Shown: positions 51,847 through 61,651, counted from the stretch's first letter. The stretch is DNA of 64,000 nt from Microbulbifer sp. ALW1 (GCF_009903625.1 NZ_CP047569.1:2830501-2894500); one strand, 5' to 3'. Notes: a model not told the origin generated them from the sequence alone. Translations and numbers: made by a program.

Positions 51847-53328
51847 ATGGCTTTTTCGCCGAAAATCATCGCCGTATCCGGCCTGCTGTGCGCCCTGGCC
51901 TTGGCCGGGTGCAGTGGCAATCCATCGCTGCCGCAGGGGCTTCCGGCCGATGCGCTTGGCCTGCCCGACCACTTTCGCGCCTCTGGCTCTCTGTCCCTGG
52001 ATCAGCGCTGGTGGCAATCCTTCAATGATCGCGAGCTTGACCAGCTGGTGGAGCAGGCACTCTCCGGCAATCCGGATTTGCAGGCCACCTACTGGCGCCT
52101 GCAGCAGGCGGATGCAGCCGCTGCCCAGGCGCGCAGCGGCTTCTGGCCGCGCCTGACCGGTTCACTGGAAAATACCGAGCAGCGCCGGCACTCCAGTGAA
52201 GGCTTTGACTTTTCCGGTGCACAAAACGAAGGCAACAGCTGGAGTGGCAGCTTGGCGGCGGGCTATGAAATCGACCTGTGGGGGCGGGTGCGCAGCGGTG
52301 CCCGGGCCGCAGAAGCGGGCCGGCTGGCACAGCAGGATAACTTCCAGGTGGCTGCGCTCACGCTGGTTGCAGAAGTTACCGGGGTCTGGTTGCAATTGCA
52401 GGAACAGTGGGGCCAGCTGGAACTGTTACAGCAGCAGCTGGACACCAACCGCAAAACCCTGAAGGCGCTCGAGTTGCGTTTTGGTGCCGGTGTCAGTGCG
52501 GCGGCCGATGTATTGCAGCAGCGCCAGCTGGTACAGCAGTCGCTACAGGAGCTGGATCAGGCTCGCGCTAACATCGAGATTTTGCAAGTACAGCTGGCGG
52601 CACTGTTGGGGCGCGATCGCGCGGAATTACCCGCGTTTGTCGACCGCGGCGAACCGCTGCCGTCGCTGCCCGCGCTGCCCGTTACCGGGGTGCCAGCGGA
52701 TCTGTTACTGCGCCGACCGGATGTGCAGCGTGCGCAAAGGGAGCTGTTGCAGGGGCACTATCTCGCCGACCAGGCCTGGGCCGAGCGCTTGCCGAGCCTG
52801 TCTCTCAGTCTTTTCTTCAGTGGTGGCGGCACCTCCCTGGCGGATATTGCCGAAGACTGGCTGCTAAACCTCAGTGCTGCGGTGGAAGGCGTCATTTTTG
52901 ATGGCGGCAATCTCGCAGCGGCAGAGCGCCAGCAACAGGCGGTGGAACAGGAACGCTGGATGAGCTTGCGCAATACGGTGATGCAAGCGCTCTCGGAAGT
53001 GGAGCAGGCACTGATCAATGAGCAGGCCGTAAAGGAGCGCCTGCAACATTTACGGGTGCGGGCGGATCTGGCCGAGCAGATAACCCTGCGCCAGCGACGC
53101 GCCTACGGCCAGGGTACGCTGGATTTCCTCAATGTGCTGTCGGCAACCGACAATCAGCAGTCACTCGAGCGGCAGCTGCTGACCGCTCGCCGCGAATTAC
53201 TGGAGAACCGGGTAACCCTTTACCGCGCGATTTCCGGAGGCCTGACGGCCGATGACTTGCCGCAACCACCGGCGGTGGACCTGGAAATTTACCGCTCGCC
53301 AGACGCATCAGAAGAATTAGAGAAGTGA
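51847..53328 (+). CDS. RND efflux outer-membrane lipoprotein (OprM/NodT family)
   Basis: A protein of about 493 residues that forms the outer-membrane channel of the tripartite pump. The signal sequence ends LALAGC (lipobox). Two outer-membrane-efflux repeats follow, with long coiled coils rich in A/Q/E and the characteristic QRWWQSFNDRELDQLVEQAL and PVTGVPADLLLRRPDVQRAQRELL segments. The ATG at 51847 gives the best signal peptide; ATG 51823 is the alternative. Its stop overlaps the start of the adaptor gene by four bases, so the three genes are translationally coupled. Confidence 0.9.
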   Translation: MAFSPKIIAVSGLLCALALAGCSGNPSLPQGLPADALGLPDHFRASGSLSLDQRWWQSFNDRELDQLVEQALSGNPDLQATYWRLQQADAAAAQARSGFWPRLTGSLENTEQRRHSSEGFDFSGAQNEGNSWSGSLAAGYEIDLWGRVRSGARAAEAGRLAQQDNFQVAALTLVAEVTGVWLQLQEQWGQLELLQQQLDTNRKTLKALELRFGAGVSAAADVLQQRQLVQQSLQELDQARANIEILQVQLAALLGRDRAELPAFVDRGEPLPSLPALPVTGVPADLLLRRPDVQRAQRELLQGHYLADQAWAERLPSLSLSLFFSGGGTSLADIAEDWLLNLSAAVEGVIFDGGNLAAAERQQQAVEQERWMSLRNTVMQALSEVEQALINEQAVKERLQHLRVRADLAEQITLRQRRAYGQGTLDFLNVLSATDNQQSLERQLLTARRELLENRVTLYRAISGGLTADDLPQPPAVDLEIYRSPDASEELEK

Positions 53329-54605
53329 GAATTCAAATGCTGAATAAAATCAACTGGAGCATCGCCATTCCGATCGCGCTGATCGTGCTGGCTTCGCTTT
53401 TGTCCAGTTGGCTGTTGCGGGAAAAGCCAACCATGCAGCGAGCTGAGCGCAAAGCGCCGCCGCTTACCGTAGAAGTCGCGCGGGCGGAATACGGCCAGTT
53501 TCCCCTGGTAGTGAAAGCCCTGGGTAAAGTGAGTGCGCGGGAGCTGGTGGACCTGCAGCCTCAGGTGGATGGCCGGGTAGAGTGGCTGGATTACGACCTG
53601 GGGCCGGGGTCGACCCTGAACGAGGGGCAGCCGCTGGTGCGCATTGAGCGGGAGCCCTACGAACTTGCGCTGCAATCGGTGCGCAGTACCCTGGCAGAGC
53701 GGCGTGCGGAATTGCAGCAGGAGCAGGGTCAGCGCCAGGTCGCACAGGAAGAATTTGAATTGCTCGGTACATCGCTGCCGGGTGCTGATCAGTCCCTGGT
53801 ATTGCGCGAGCCGCAGCTGGCGGCGGCCCGCGCGCGGGTGGATGCGGCAGAGGCGCAGGTAAAGCTGGCGCAGCGGGATCTGCGCCTGACTCGCATTGCT
53901 TCACCATTTAACGCCTTGCTGGTATCCCGCAGCGTGGATGTGGGTGACCGGGTTGCTCCGGGCACAATCCTTTATAGCCTGGCGGGTGCCGACAAATTCC
54001 AGATCGAAGTGGAAGTGCCGGCGCGCCAGCTGCCGCAGTTGAAAACCCCCAGTGCGGAAGTACGCATCCGCGGCAGCCAATGGCCGCAAGGGGTTTATCG
54101 CCAGGGTCGTTTTGTGCGTGTGATCCCGGTACTGGAAGAGCAGGGCAGGCTCGCCCGCGTACTGGTGGAGCTGGACGATCCCCTGGGCATTGCCGATCCT
54201 GCACGCCCGCAACTGCTGCTGAATGATCTGGCGCGCGTGGAGATTACCGGCCGCGCGGATGGCCAGCAGGTGCGTATTCCCCTGACGGCGCTACAGGACG
54301 GCGATATGGTCTGGGTGGTGGTCGACGGAAAAATTCATATCCAGCCGGTCAAAGTCGCGCACTTTAACGAGGAGTTCGCGGTGCTGGAGCGGGGGAACGC
54401 GGGCGGGCTGCGCGGAGGTGAAACCCTGATAACCACTCGCCTCACCAGCGTGACCGAAAACATGCCGGTACGTGCGGCAGGGCAAGTTCCTGGTGCCAAA
54501 TCCGGACGCCCGCAGCGCAGTCCGGCAGCAGACCAGAAAAAGTCCGAGCCGCCAGAATTGCCCGATCCACCCCGCAAGGCCGGTACCGATGGTGAACGCG
54601 GATGA
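53325..54605 (+). CDS. RND efflux periplasmic adaptor (membrane-fusion protein)
   Basis: A 426-residue adaptor. A single N-terminal membrane helix (residues ~12-31) anchors it. Then come a lipoyl-type domain (VSARELVDLQPQVDGRVEWL and the mate IASPFNALLVSRSVDVGDRVAPG), a coiled-coil hairpin (~100-175) and a beta-barrel domain. The last ~40 residues are a P/K/D-rich disordered tail, longer than usual. The start is GTG 53325 (overlapping the previous stop), with ATG 53337 a possible alternative. It bridges the permease and the outer-membrane channel. Confidence 0.9.
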   Translation: MRIQMLNKINWSIAIPIALIVLASLLSSWLLREKPTMQRAERKAPPLTVEVARAEYGQFPLVVKALGKVSARELVDLQPQVDGRVEWLDYDLGPGSTLNEGQPLVRIEREPYELALQSVRSTLAERRAELQQEQGQRQVAQEEFELLGTSLPGADQSLVLREPQLAAARARVDAAEAQVKLAQRDLRLTRIASPFNALLVSRSVDVGDRVAPGTILYSLAGADKFQIEVEVPARQLPQLKTPSAEVRIRGSQWPQGVYRQGRFVRVIPVLEEQGRLARVLVELDDPLGIADPARPQLLLNDLARVEITGRADGQQVRIPLTALQDGDMVWVVVDGKIHIQPVKVAHFNEEFAVLERGNAGGLRGGETLITTRLTSVTENMPVRAAGQVPGAKSGRPQRSPAADQKKSEPPELPDPPRKAGTDGERG

Positions 54606-57600
54606 GTACTAGCGAGAGCAATAGCAACCTTCCGGGGCGCGGCAAACGGGCGCGGATCGATACCAGTCACGGCGCCATCGCCTGGATGACCCACAACCAC
54701 GTTACCGCCAACTTGCTGATGCTGGTGTTCTTGATCGGCGGCCTGATCTTTTCATTTTCCATCAAGAAAGAAGTGTTTCCCGAGTTCAGCCTGGACATGG
54801 TCTCGGTAAACATTTCTTACCCCGGGGCCAGTCCGGAGGAAGTGGAGCGTGGCGTGTTGGTGCCTGCGGAGCAGGCGGTGACGGGCCTTGAAGGTATCAA
54901 GGAGCTGCGCGGCAGTGCGGGCGAGGGTAGTGCCAACCTGACACTGGAGCTAGATGAAGACGCCAATGCCAATAAAGTATTCCAGGATGTACAGGCCGCC
55001 ATTGATCGGGTCAGTACTTTCCCGTCAGATATCGAACGGCCCCAGGTCAGCCTCGCCGAGCGCAAGCGCGATGTGCTGGATCTGGTGATACACGGCAATG
55101 TGGATGACCGCACCCTGCGGGAATTTGTGATGCAGGTGTACGACAAGCTGGAAGCCCACCCGGATATCACCCAGCTGGAAGCCTACGGTGTCCGCGATTA
55201 CGAAGTCGCGATCGAGGTGGATCGGGATGACCTGCGTCGCTATAACCTGTCGCTGCCGGATATCGCGCAGCTGGTGCGCAACGCCGCGGTGGATGTGCCC
55301 GCCGGTGGGGTCAAGTCCCAGGCCGGAGAGATACTGGTGCGGGTGACCGAGCGCCGGGATTGGGCGCGACAGTTCGGGGATATTGCCATTGCCCAGAGCG
55401 AAGGCGGCGGTACCGTACGCCTTCGGGATATTGCCCGCATTCGTGATGCGCTAGTGGATGAACCGCGCAATATGGTGTTTAACGGCGAACCCGCCGCAGG
55501 TATCGATGTTTTCCGGATCGGCGACCAGACACCGATGAGCGTCAGTGATGCCACCCACGAAGTGCTGGCGGAAATCCGTGAGACACTGCCGCCGGGAATC
55601 CATGTCAGTGTGCGCGACGACGACTCTGAAATCTTCAAGGAGCGTCTGTCGCTACTGCTTAAAAATGGTTTTATCGGCCTGCTGCTGGTGTTTGTGGTAT
55701 TGGGGGCCTTTCTGGAATTGCGCCTGGCCTTCTGGGTAACCCTCGGCATTCCCATCAGCTTCCTGGGCGCCTTGCTGTTCCTGCCGGCGATGGATATCTC
55801 CATCAATATGGTGAGTATGTTCGCGTTTATTATCGCCCTCGGGATAGTGGTGGACGATGCGATCATTGCCGGTGAAAACATTCACGAATGGCGGCAACAG
55901 GGTTACAGCAATTTTGAAGCCGCGGTGGCAGGGGCTCGCCAGGTTGCGGTGCCGCTGACGTTTGCCATTCTCACCAACATTGTGGCGTTTATCCCGCTCA
56001 CCGAATTGCCCGGCTTTATGGGCAAAATCTTCGGTGTCATTCCCTTTGTGGTGGGTACGGTGTTTGCGATTTCCTGGGTGGAAGCGTTATTTATCCTGCC
56101 CGCTCACCTGGCGTATTCCAAGCGTGGGCATAAAAGCCGGACGGCGCGCCGCTTTGCCGCGCGGCAGAAAATGATCGCGCGCAGCCTTGATCGCTTTGTA
56201 GAGAAGCGCTTCAAGCCCTTTCTCGATCTCTGCGTTCGCCACCGATATATCACCATCGCCATTTCCGTTGCCATCCTGATCGTCATGATTGGCTATGCGG
56301 GCAGCGGGCGCATGGGCTTTACCCTGATGCCCAAAGTGGAGCGGGATTCCGGCCGGGTGCAGGTCACCTTTCCCCCCGGCACCGCCGAGGCGCAATTGGA
56401 TCGCGCGCGCAAGCAGATTATGGGCGCCGCGGACCAGATACTGGAAGAGACCGGCCGCGAAGGCTTTTTTATCGGCATGCGCGGCCTGATTCGCGATGAC
56501 CAGGTGCAGGTGGATGTTTACCTGACACCCGGTGACCAGCGCACCGTGGGCACCGGCGAATTTGTACGTCGCTGGCGCCAGGCGGTGGGCCCGGTTCCCG
56601 GCGCGCTCAGCTCGACGTTTGCCAGTGATCGCGGCGGCCCCGGCGCAGGCCCGGCACTGACCGTGGAGCTGCGCCATACCGATACCGATCTTCTGGAACA
56701 AGCGGCGATGCAGCTGGCGGATGCACTGAAAGGTTTCCCCGCGGTGGGCGATATCGACGCCGGTGTTTCCCAGGGCAAGCGCCAGCTGGATCTGACGTTG
56801 ACCGACACCGCAAAAAGCCTCGGCCTAACCGCCGAGGATATTGGCCGGCAATTGCGCGCGTCGCTGTACGGCGCCGAGGCCATGCGCCAGCAGCGGGGGC
56901 GCGATCAGGTCAAGGTGATGGTGCGCCTGCCGGAAGAAGAGCGGGTAACACTGGATGATGTACACAGCATCATGATCCGCGCTGGCAACGGCCTTTGGCT
57001 ACCGTTGCCCGATCTGGTGGAAATCGATCAGGGGCGCGCTTACGCGACCATCAATCGCCGCGAGGGCCGCCGGGTAATGACGGTGACGGCCAACGTGGAG
57101 CCGGCGGACCAGGCAGCCCTGGTGATCAACGAACTGGACCAGACGGTAATGCCGCAGCTGCGCGGGCAGTATCCGGGGCTTTCGATTTCCTACGAGGGGC
57201 GTCAGGCCGATGAGCGCGAGGGGCTATCCTCGCTCGGGCTGACCTTTACCCTGACCCTGGCGGTACTTTATTTTCTGCTGGCGATCCCACTGAAAAGTTA
57301 TATTCAGCCGCTGACGGTGATGGTGGCGATTCCATTCGGGGTAATCGGTGCGCTACTCGGGCACCTGGTGATGGGCTATGGCCTGAGTATGGTGAGCCTG
57401 CTGGGGATGGTGGCGCTCGCGGGAGTGGTAATCAACGATACCCTGGTGATGATTGAATACGGCAACCGCCTACGGGAGCAGGGGACGCCAATCACCGACG
57501 CCATCAAGGCCGCCGCCGCCCGCCGTTTCCGGCCGATCATTCTCACGACGGTAACCACCTTTTGTGGTTTGATGCCGATGATTTTTGAAACATCGGTACA

Positions 57601-57769
57601 GGCGAAATTCATGATCCCGATGGCGATTTCACTGGGCTACGGGATTCTTGCGGCCACTACGATTTCATTGTTGCTGGTGCCTTGCCTGTACTTGATGTTC
57701 TCCAAGGATATTCCAGCTGCCTTTGGTTTTTTGCTTTCCAAGACTCGCAAAAGCACTGTAACACCGTAA
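54602..57769 (+). CDS. RND efflux permease (AcrB/MdtC-type)
   Basis: A 1055-residue inner-membrane proton antiporter with twelve helices and two large periplasmic loops. The proton-relay aspartates lie in MFAFIIALGIVVDDAIIAGENI (helix 4), and NMVSMF and FFLAIPLKSYIQPL-like helix segments are in place. Its divergence from AcrB (PEFSLDMVSVNISYPGASPEEVE) puts it in the broader multidrug/lipid-type group, so the substrate is open. It overlaps the adaptor gene by four bases. A structured element lies just beyond its stop. Confidence 0.93.
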   Translation: MSTSESNSNLPGRGKRARIDTSHGAIAWMTHNHVTANLLMLVFLIGGLIFSFSIKKEVFPEFSLDMVSVNISYPGASPEEVERGVLVPAEQAVTGLEGIKELRGSAGEGSANLTLELDEDANANKVFQDVQAAIDRVSTFPSDIERPQVSLAERKRDVLDLVIHGNVDDRTLREFVMQVYDKLEAHPDITQLEAYGVRDYEVAIEVDRDDLRRYNLSLPDIAQLVRNAAVDVPAGGVKSQAGEILVRVTERRDWARQFGDIAIAQSEGGGTVRLRDIARIRDALVDEPRNMVFNGEPAAGIDVFRIGDQTPMSVSDATHEVLAEIRETLPPGIHVSVRDDDSEIFKERLSLLLKNGFIGLLLVFVVLGAFLELRLAFWVTLGIPISFLGALLFLPAMDISINMVSMFAFIIALGIVVDDAIIAGENIHEWRQQGYSNFEAAVAGARQVAVPLTFAILTNIVAFIPLTELPGFMGKIFGVIPFVVGTVFAISWVEALFILPAHLAYSKRGHKSRTARRFAARQKMIARSLDRFVEKRFKPFLDLCVRHRYITIAISVAILIVMIGYAGSGRMGFTLMPKVERDSGRVQVTFPPGTAEAQLDRARKQIMGAADQILEETGREGFFIGMRGLIRDDQVQVDVYLTPGDQRTVGTGEFVRRWRQAVGPVPGALSSTFASDRGGPGAGPALTVELRHTDTDLLEQAAMQLADALKGFPAVGDIDAGVSQGKRQLDLTLTDTAKSLGLTAEDIGRQLRASLYGAEAMRQQRGRDQVKVMVRLPEEERVTLDDVHSIMIRAGNGLWLPLPDLVEIDQGRAYATINRREGRRVMTVTANVEPADQAALVINELDQTVMPQLRGQYPGLSISYEGRQADEREGLSSLGLTFTLTLAVLYFLLAIPLKSYIQPLTVMVAIPFGVIGALLGHLVMGYGLSMVSLLGMVALAGVVINDTLVMIEYGNRLREQGTPITDAIKAAAARRFRPIILTTVTTFCGLMPMIFETSVQAKFMIPMAISLGYGILAATTISLLLVPCLYLMFSKDIPAAFGFLLSKTRKSTVTP

Positions 57770-57826
57770 GGGTCTATATATTTGTGCCGATAGCGAAGTG
57801 CACTGCTTCGATGCGAAGGCGAAGTG

Positions 57827-57920
57827 CCGGGGATGGGTTTTGAAAAGCGTCGGCGACAGGGATGTCGCCGACGCAGCGTACAGGGATGTATTTACAGCGG
57901 TTTTGAAAACCCATCCCCGG
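57827..57920 (+). repeat. Structured intergenic element, copy 2 (three-way-junction type)
   Basis: A 15-bp closing stem CCGGGGATGGGTTTT (57827-57841)/AAAACCCATCCCCGG (57906-57920) extends imperfectly inwards. Inside are hairpin GCGTCGGCGACA (57847-57858)/TGTCGCCGACGC (57863-57874) with loop GGGA, linker AGC, and hairpin TACA-GGGA-TGTA (57879-57890), then TTTACAGCG. It lies between convergent genes and could also end transcription from both sides. Confidence 0.75.
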
Positions 57921-57963
57921 TGCTTGGCCGCCACTGTGCCGGCTTGAAAACCACTCAGCCAAC

Positions 57964-59133
57964 TCAATCCCGTCGCAGGTGATCCTTGATGGCAATGGGG
58001 TTGGGGAAGTTCAGCACCACGATGTAAGACGATACCAGGAAGGTAAGAATCGCCGTCGCCTGAATCAGGTGGGAAGCGGCACTGCCAATCAGCTGCTGAC
58101 TCATCGCCAGATACGCGATCAACAGTGAAAACTCGCTGATCTGCCCCAACCGGAATCCAATATCCCACGCCAGAATCGTCCGTTCGCTCTGTTGCCCCAG
58201 CAGATAGCGGAACACCACCGGTTTGATCGCAAGTACCGCAACAGCAGCAACCACCGCGGGGAAGGCGATTTCCGGCACCATGTCCAGGTGGAATTGCGCC
58301 CCCAGACTGAAGAAGAACAGGATCAGGAAGAAATCCCGCAGGGGTTTCAGGCTGATGGCGATGTACTGGGAGATGGGGCTGGTGGCAAGGGTGATACCGG
58401 CGATGAAGGCGCCGATTTCCCGCGACAGGCCCATGACTTCCGCCAGTTCCGCCAACCCCATACACCAGCCCAGTGCCAACAGAAACACGTATTCGTGGAA
58501 GCGGTCGAACCTGGCCAGTAGCGGCTGGAGTATGTAGCGCACGGCGCCCCAGGCAAAGGCGATCAGCAGCGGCAGTGCGGCAAATGAGATGCCCAGGCGG
58601 GTGAAGTCGACGGAGCCGGTGCTGCCACTTAGCAGAATCATCAGGCAGGTGATGGCGACGAAGTCCTGGAACAGGAGCAGGCCAACCATCATTTCCCCCA
58701 GGTGTTTGTGGTGCAATACGGTGGTGGGGAGGAGTTTGATGCCGATGATGGTGCTGGAGAACATCATCGCCATGCCGATGACCCAGGATTCGGTGTCGGT
58801 GAAGCCGAAGACTCGGCCGATGGCGTAGCCAAGCCCGAGAAATAGGGCGCAGCTGATAAGGCCGACGAAGGTGGCTTTGCGCAGCACCGAGATGAGTGCT
58901 TTGGGCTGCATGTCGAGCCCGAGCAGGAATAACAGGAAGATGATGCCGATGTTGGACATTTCGGCCATCAGGTTGACGTTGTCGATGATGGCGAAGCCGG
59001 AGGGGCCGAGAAGTACGCCGAGGGCGATGTAGGCAACCAAGAGCGGTTGGCGGCCCCACAGGGCGAGCGATGCGACAATGGCGGCGCCACTGAAGATCAG
59101 GAAGAACGACTGGAACAGGGAGGTCTCAGGCAC
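57964..59133 (-). CDS. CPA2-family cation:proton antiporter (KefB/KefC-like core)
   Basis: A 389-residue inner-membrane antiporter with about twelve helices. The CPA2 core is clear: LGVLLGPSGFAIID, FLLFLLGLDMQPKAL, MMFSSTIIGIKLLP, LLFQDFVAITCLMIL (ion-site Asp) and IGAFIAGITLATSP. It lacks the cytoplasmic TrkA-N nucleotide domain of KefB/KefC and so cannot be gated by glutathione adducts in the same way. The start is GTG 59133 with AAGGA six bases before it; the frame continues upstream to 59196 through the terminator of the previous gene. Confidence 0.85.
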   Translation of the reverse strand: MPETSLFQSFFLIFSGAAIVASLALWGRQPLLVAYIALGVLLGPSGFAIIDNVNLMAEMSNIGIIFLLFLLGLDMQPKALISVLRKATFVGLISCALFLGLGYAIGRVFGFTDTESWVIGMAMMFSSTIIGIKLLPTTVLHHKHLGEMMVGLLLFQDFVAITCLMILLSGSTGSVDFTRLGISFAALPLLIAFAWGAVRYILQPLLARFDRFHEYVFLLALGWCMGLAELAEVMGLSREIGAFIAGITLATSPISQYIAISLKPLRDFFLILFFFSLGAQFHLDMVPEIAFPAVVAAVAVLAIKPVVFRYLLGQQSERTILAWDIGFRLGQISEFSLLIAYLAMSQQLIGSAASHLIQATAILTFLVSSYIVVLNFPNPIAIKDHLRRD

Positions 59134-59156
59134 TGCGCATCCTTGTAGCAGACTTG

Positions 59157-59202
59157 AAAAAATCGTAACCGGTGTCTGCATTATCGGCGCGGACACCGGT
59201 TA
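59157..59202 (-). terminator. Terminator between the aminotransferase and antiporter genes
   Basis: 11-bp arms TAACCGGTGTC (59166-59176) and GACACCGGTTA (59192-59202), loop of 15 bases. On the minus strand it is followed by CGA and T6. It separates the class V aminotransferase transcript from the antiporter gene. Confidence 0.85.
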
Positions 59203-59220
59203 TTTTCAACGTTCTATACG

Positions 59221-60888
59221 TTATAACTTAAACCAGCGCAGGTTTTCGCCTTCACTTGAGAGCACCGGCTGTTCGCATTTTGTACCCACAGGGTTTTCAA
59301 GCAAAGGCCGTGCCTGTTGTATGAACTCCTGCAGCGGAGTCTCAACTTTTGCCGGTGGCTGTTCATCGGCATCAAAACTCAAACTCAATGGCTCATCCGC
59401 CACTTCGCCCTGATAACGCCAGACGCCATGGCGGGTGTCGTACTGGTAGTAAGGCAGGATGCGATCGCCGAATTTCGCGATCAGTTCGATGGCGTCGATC
59501 AGGTAGTCCACGGTCTCTTCATCGAGGAAGTAGTTGAAGTTCAATCGAACCCAGCCGGGCTTCAGAATACTTTCACCTTCACTCACCAGCTTTTCAATGG
59601 CAGTGCTCTGTTCATCGGTCAGGTGCAGCAGGTGGTGGCCGTAGGGGCCGGCGCAGGAGCAGCCGCCGCGTACCTGGATACCGAAGAGGTCGTTGAGCAG
59701 GGCTACGACGAAGCCGTGATGCAGGGGTTTTCCTTCGTGCAGTATGTGCAGGGAAACGATGCTGACGCGCTCGGCTTCGGTGCCGCCGAGTATCTGGATG
59801 TTTTCATTGTTGCCCCAGCGGCTGAACGCGCGCTGGATCCAGGTGGCCTCGCGCTGTTCGATGACCGCGGCGCTGACCTGGTCTTTCAGCGCAAATGCCA
59901 TGCCCGCGCGTACGGACTCGACGATGGCGGGGGTGCCGGCTTCTTCGCGGCGTTCGCCGGCAGGCAGGTAGGTGTGTCGGCCGGGGCTGACCCAGGAGAC
60001 AGTGCCGCCGCCGGTGACGGCTGGTTGGTCTTGTGGCAACAGTGAGCGGCGCACGATCAGGATGCCCGGGGTGCCGGGGCCACCGACAAATTTGTGCGGA
60101 GAGATAAACAGAGCGTCTTTGCTGGCCAGTGCATCTTCGCCCTGAACGTCGATGCCCACGTAGGGCGCGGCGGCGGCGTAGTCCCAGAAGGAAAGGGCGT
60201 TGTTTTTGTGCAGCAGGCGAGTGACGGCATCGACGTCGGTGCGGATACCGGTGACATTGGAGGCGGCGGAAAAGCTGCCGATTTTCAGTGGGCGATCGGC
60301 GAATTTATCCAGCGCCTGCTGCAGTGCGTCGAGGTCGACACCGCCTTTGGCATCCTGGGGGATGGTGATTACTTCAGCGATGGATTCCCGCCACGGCAGG
60401 TCATTGGAGTGGTGCTCGTAAGGGCCGATAAACACCACAGGGCGTTTTGCCGCCGGGATTTCGCCGTTGCGGCCGCCGAAGCGCTCGTAGCAATCGGTGC
60501 GCAGACCAAGAGAATCAACTAAACGATTGACGGCGGCGGTAGCGCCAGCGCCGCAGAAAATAATCGCGTGGTCCTCACCTGCATTGACGGATTTGCGCAC
60601 GGCAGCGCGGGCCTGCTCACGAAAGGCGGTGGTCTGGCGGCCGGTGGCTGAGGTTTCCGTGTGGGTGTTGGCGTACCAGGGCAGAACCCGGTTGCGAATG
60701 CTGTCTTCGATAAAGGTGAGGGCGCGTCCGGATGCGGTGTAGTCCGCGTAAATCAGGGGGCGCTGGCCGAAGGGCGTTTGCATGGGCATGCGTTCACCGA
60801 TCACGCTGTCGCGGATACGTGCGAGTAGCTGCTCGGTTTCCGAATCGGCGGTGATGGCTGCGGTTTTAATGGAATTATTAGCGGACAT
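59221..60888 (-). CDS. Class V aminotransferase-fold PLP enzyme (cysteine-desulfurase-like)
   Basis: A 555-residue PLP enzyme. The cofactor Lys266 is in SPHKFVGGPGTPG and the pyridine-binding Asp236 in SFWDYAAAAPYVGID. YADYTASGRAL and ANTHTETSATGRQT at the N-terminus and RGGCSCAGPYGHHLL later resemble cysteine desulfurases, and the Cys in that last loop could be the sulfur acceptor. The length exceeds IscS/SufS (about 400) through N- and C-terminal extensions. It is the second gene behind an Lrp-type regulator, a pairing that suggests induction by an amino acid. Cysteine desulfuration is inferred. Confidence 0.75.
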   Translation of the reverse strand: MSANNSIKTAAITADSETEQLLARIRDSVIGERMPMQTPFGQRPLIYADYTASGRALTFIEDSIRNRVLPWYANTHTETSATGRQTTAFREQARAAVRKSVNAGEDHAIIFCGAGATAAVNRLVDSLGLRTDCYERFGGRNGEIPAAKRPVVFIGPYEHHSNDLPWRESIAEVITIPQDAKGGVDLDALQQALDKFADRPLKIGSFSAASNVTGIRTDVDAVTRLLHKNNALSFWDYAAAAPYVGIDVQGEDALASKDALFISPHKFVGGPGTPGILIVRRSLLPQDQPAVTGGGTVSWVSPGRHTYLPAGERREEAGTPAIVESVRAGMAFALKDQVSAAVIEQREATWIQRAFSRWGNNENIQILGGTEAERVSIVSLHILHEGKPLHHGFVVALLNDLFGIQVRGGCSCAGPYGHHLLHLTDEQSTAIEKLVSEGESILKPGWVRLNFNYFLDEETVDYLIDAIELIAKFGDRILPYYQYDTRHGVWRYQGEVADEPLSLSFDADEQPPAKVETPLQEFIQQARPLLENPVGTKCEQPVLSSEGENLRWFKL

Positions 60889-60958
60889 GACAACCTCAAT
60901 TGACTGCGCCCGCAGGGATCACCCGCGGGCGTTGCGTAAAACAGTAATTGAGCTGGTG

Positions 60959-61429
60959 TCATTCACCGGTTGGTATGGGCAGCTGCGTGGTGCTCTTGAT
61001 CTGCTCCATGGCGAAATAGGAGGCCACGTCGGAGATTCCCGAGTGGGCAATCAGTCTTTTATAGAAGCGGTCATAGGCTGCCACATCACTGACCACGACT
61101 CGCAGTATGTAGTCGTAGTCGCCTGCCATGCGGTAGCAGTCTACAACTTCGGGCAAGTCGGCCATGGCGTGGGAGAAGGATTCCGCCCATTCCGCGCTGT
61201 GCTGGTTGGTTTTTACCTGGGCAAAAACCGAGACCGGCAGACCGAGTACCTCCGCGTCCAGCAGAGCGACTTTGCGGCGGATGATGCCGCTTTTCTCCAA
61301 TTTCTGTATCCGGCGCCAGCAGGGGGTCTTGGTAAGGCCCACGCGCTCGGCCAGCTCTTCGATGGAGAGACTAACATCAGATTGAAGGATGGCAAGAAGT
61401 TGTCGATCAATCGCGTCGAGTGAGGACAT
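60959..61429 (-). CDS. Lrp/AsnC-family regulator of the adjacent PLP enzyme
   Basis: A 156-residue Lrp-type regulator: winged helix (LDAIDRQLLAILQSD, LAERVGLTKTPCWRRIQKLE) and RAM domain (residues ~65-145, AGDYDYILRVVVSDVAAYDRFYKRL). The KTPCWRRIQ recognition helix resembles DecR/YbaO-type members that sense cysteine. It lies 70 bases upstream of the class V aminotransferase gene on the same strand and probably controls it. This is the second Lrp-type gene of the window, the first being next to putA. Confidence 0.85.
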   Translation of the reverse strand: MSSLDAIDRQLLAILQSDVSLSIEELAERVGLTKTPCWRRIQKLEKSGIIRRKVALLDAEVLGLPVSVFAQVKTNQHSAEWAESFSHAMADLPEVVDCYRMAGDYDYILRVVVSDVAAYDRFYKRLIAHSGISDVASYFAMEQIKSTTQLPIPTGE

Positions 61430-61651
61430 AGTGCTACATATCTCCCGAAAACGCAGGGATCGGTTCCATAACTAACGCTTGGTTCGCTATCCGTTGCAAC
61501 AAAATACCCCAGTGATTTTGAGCGATGCAGCCAGATCCGACGTGGGATCAGTTCCGAAGAACCCTTTGGCTGCACCCCTTGTGATGCCTGTAACGATAAT
61601 CTCAGTAATGGGGTGTCAGTAGTGGAATTTTCTCTCGCGCTTTTCGACATC

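Noticed and set aside
57665..59059. 464-codon minus-strand frame overlapping the antiporter gene
   Set aside because: It lies in another frame of the CPA2 antiporter, is full of R, P and H and has no membrane pattern, whereas the antiporter frame has a full helix set.
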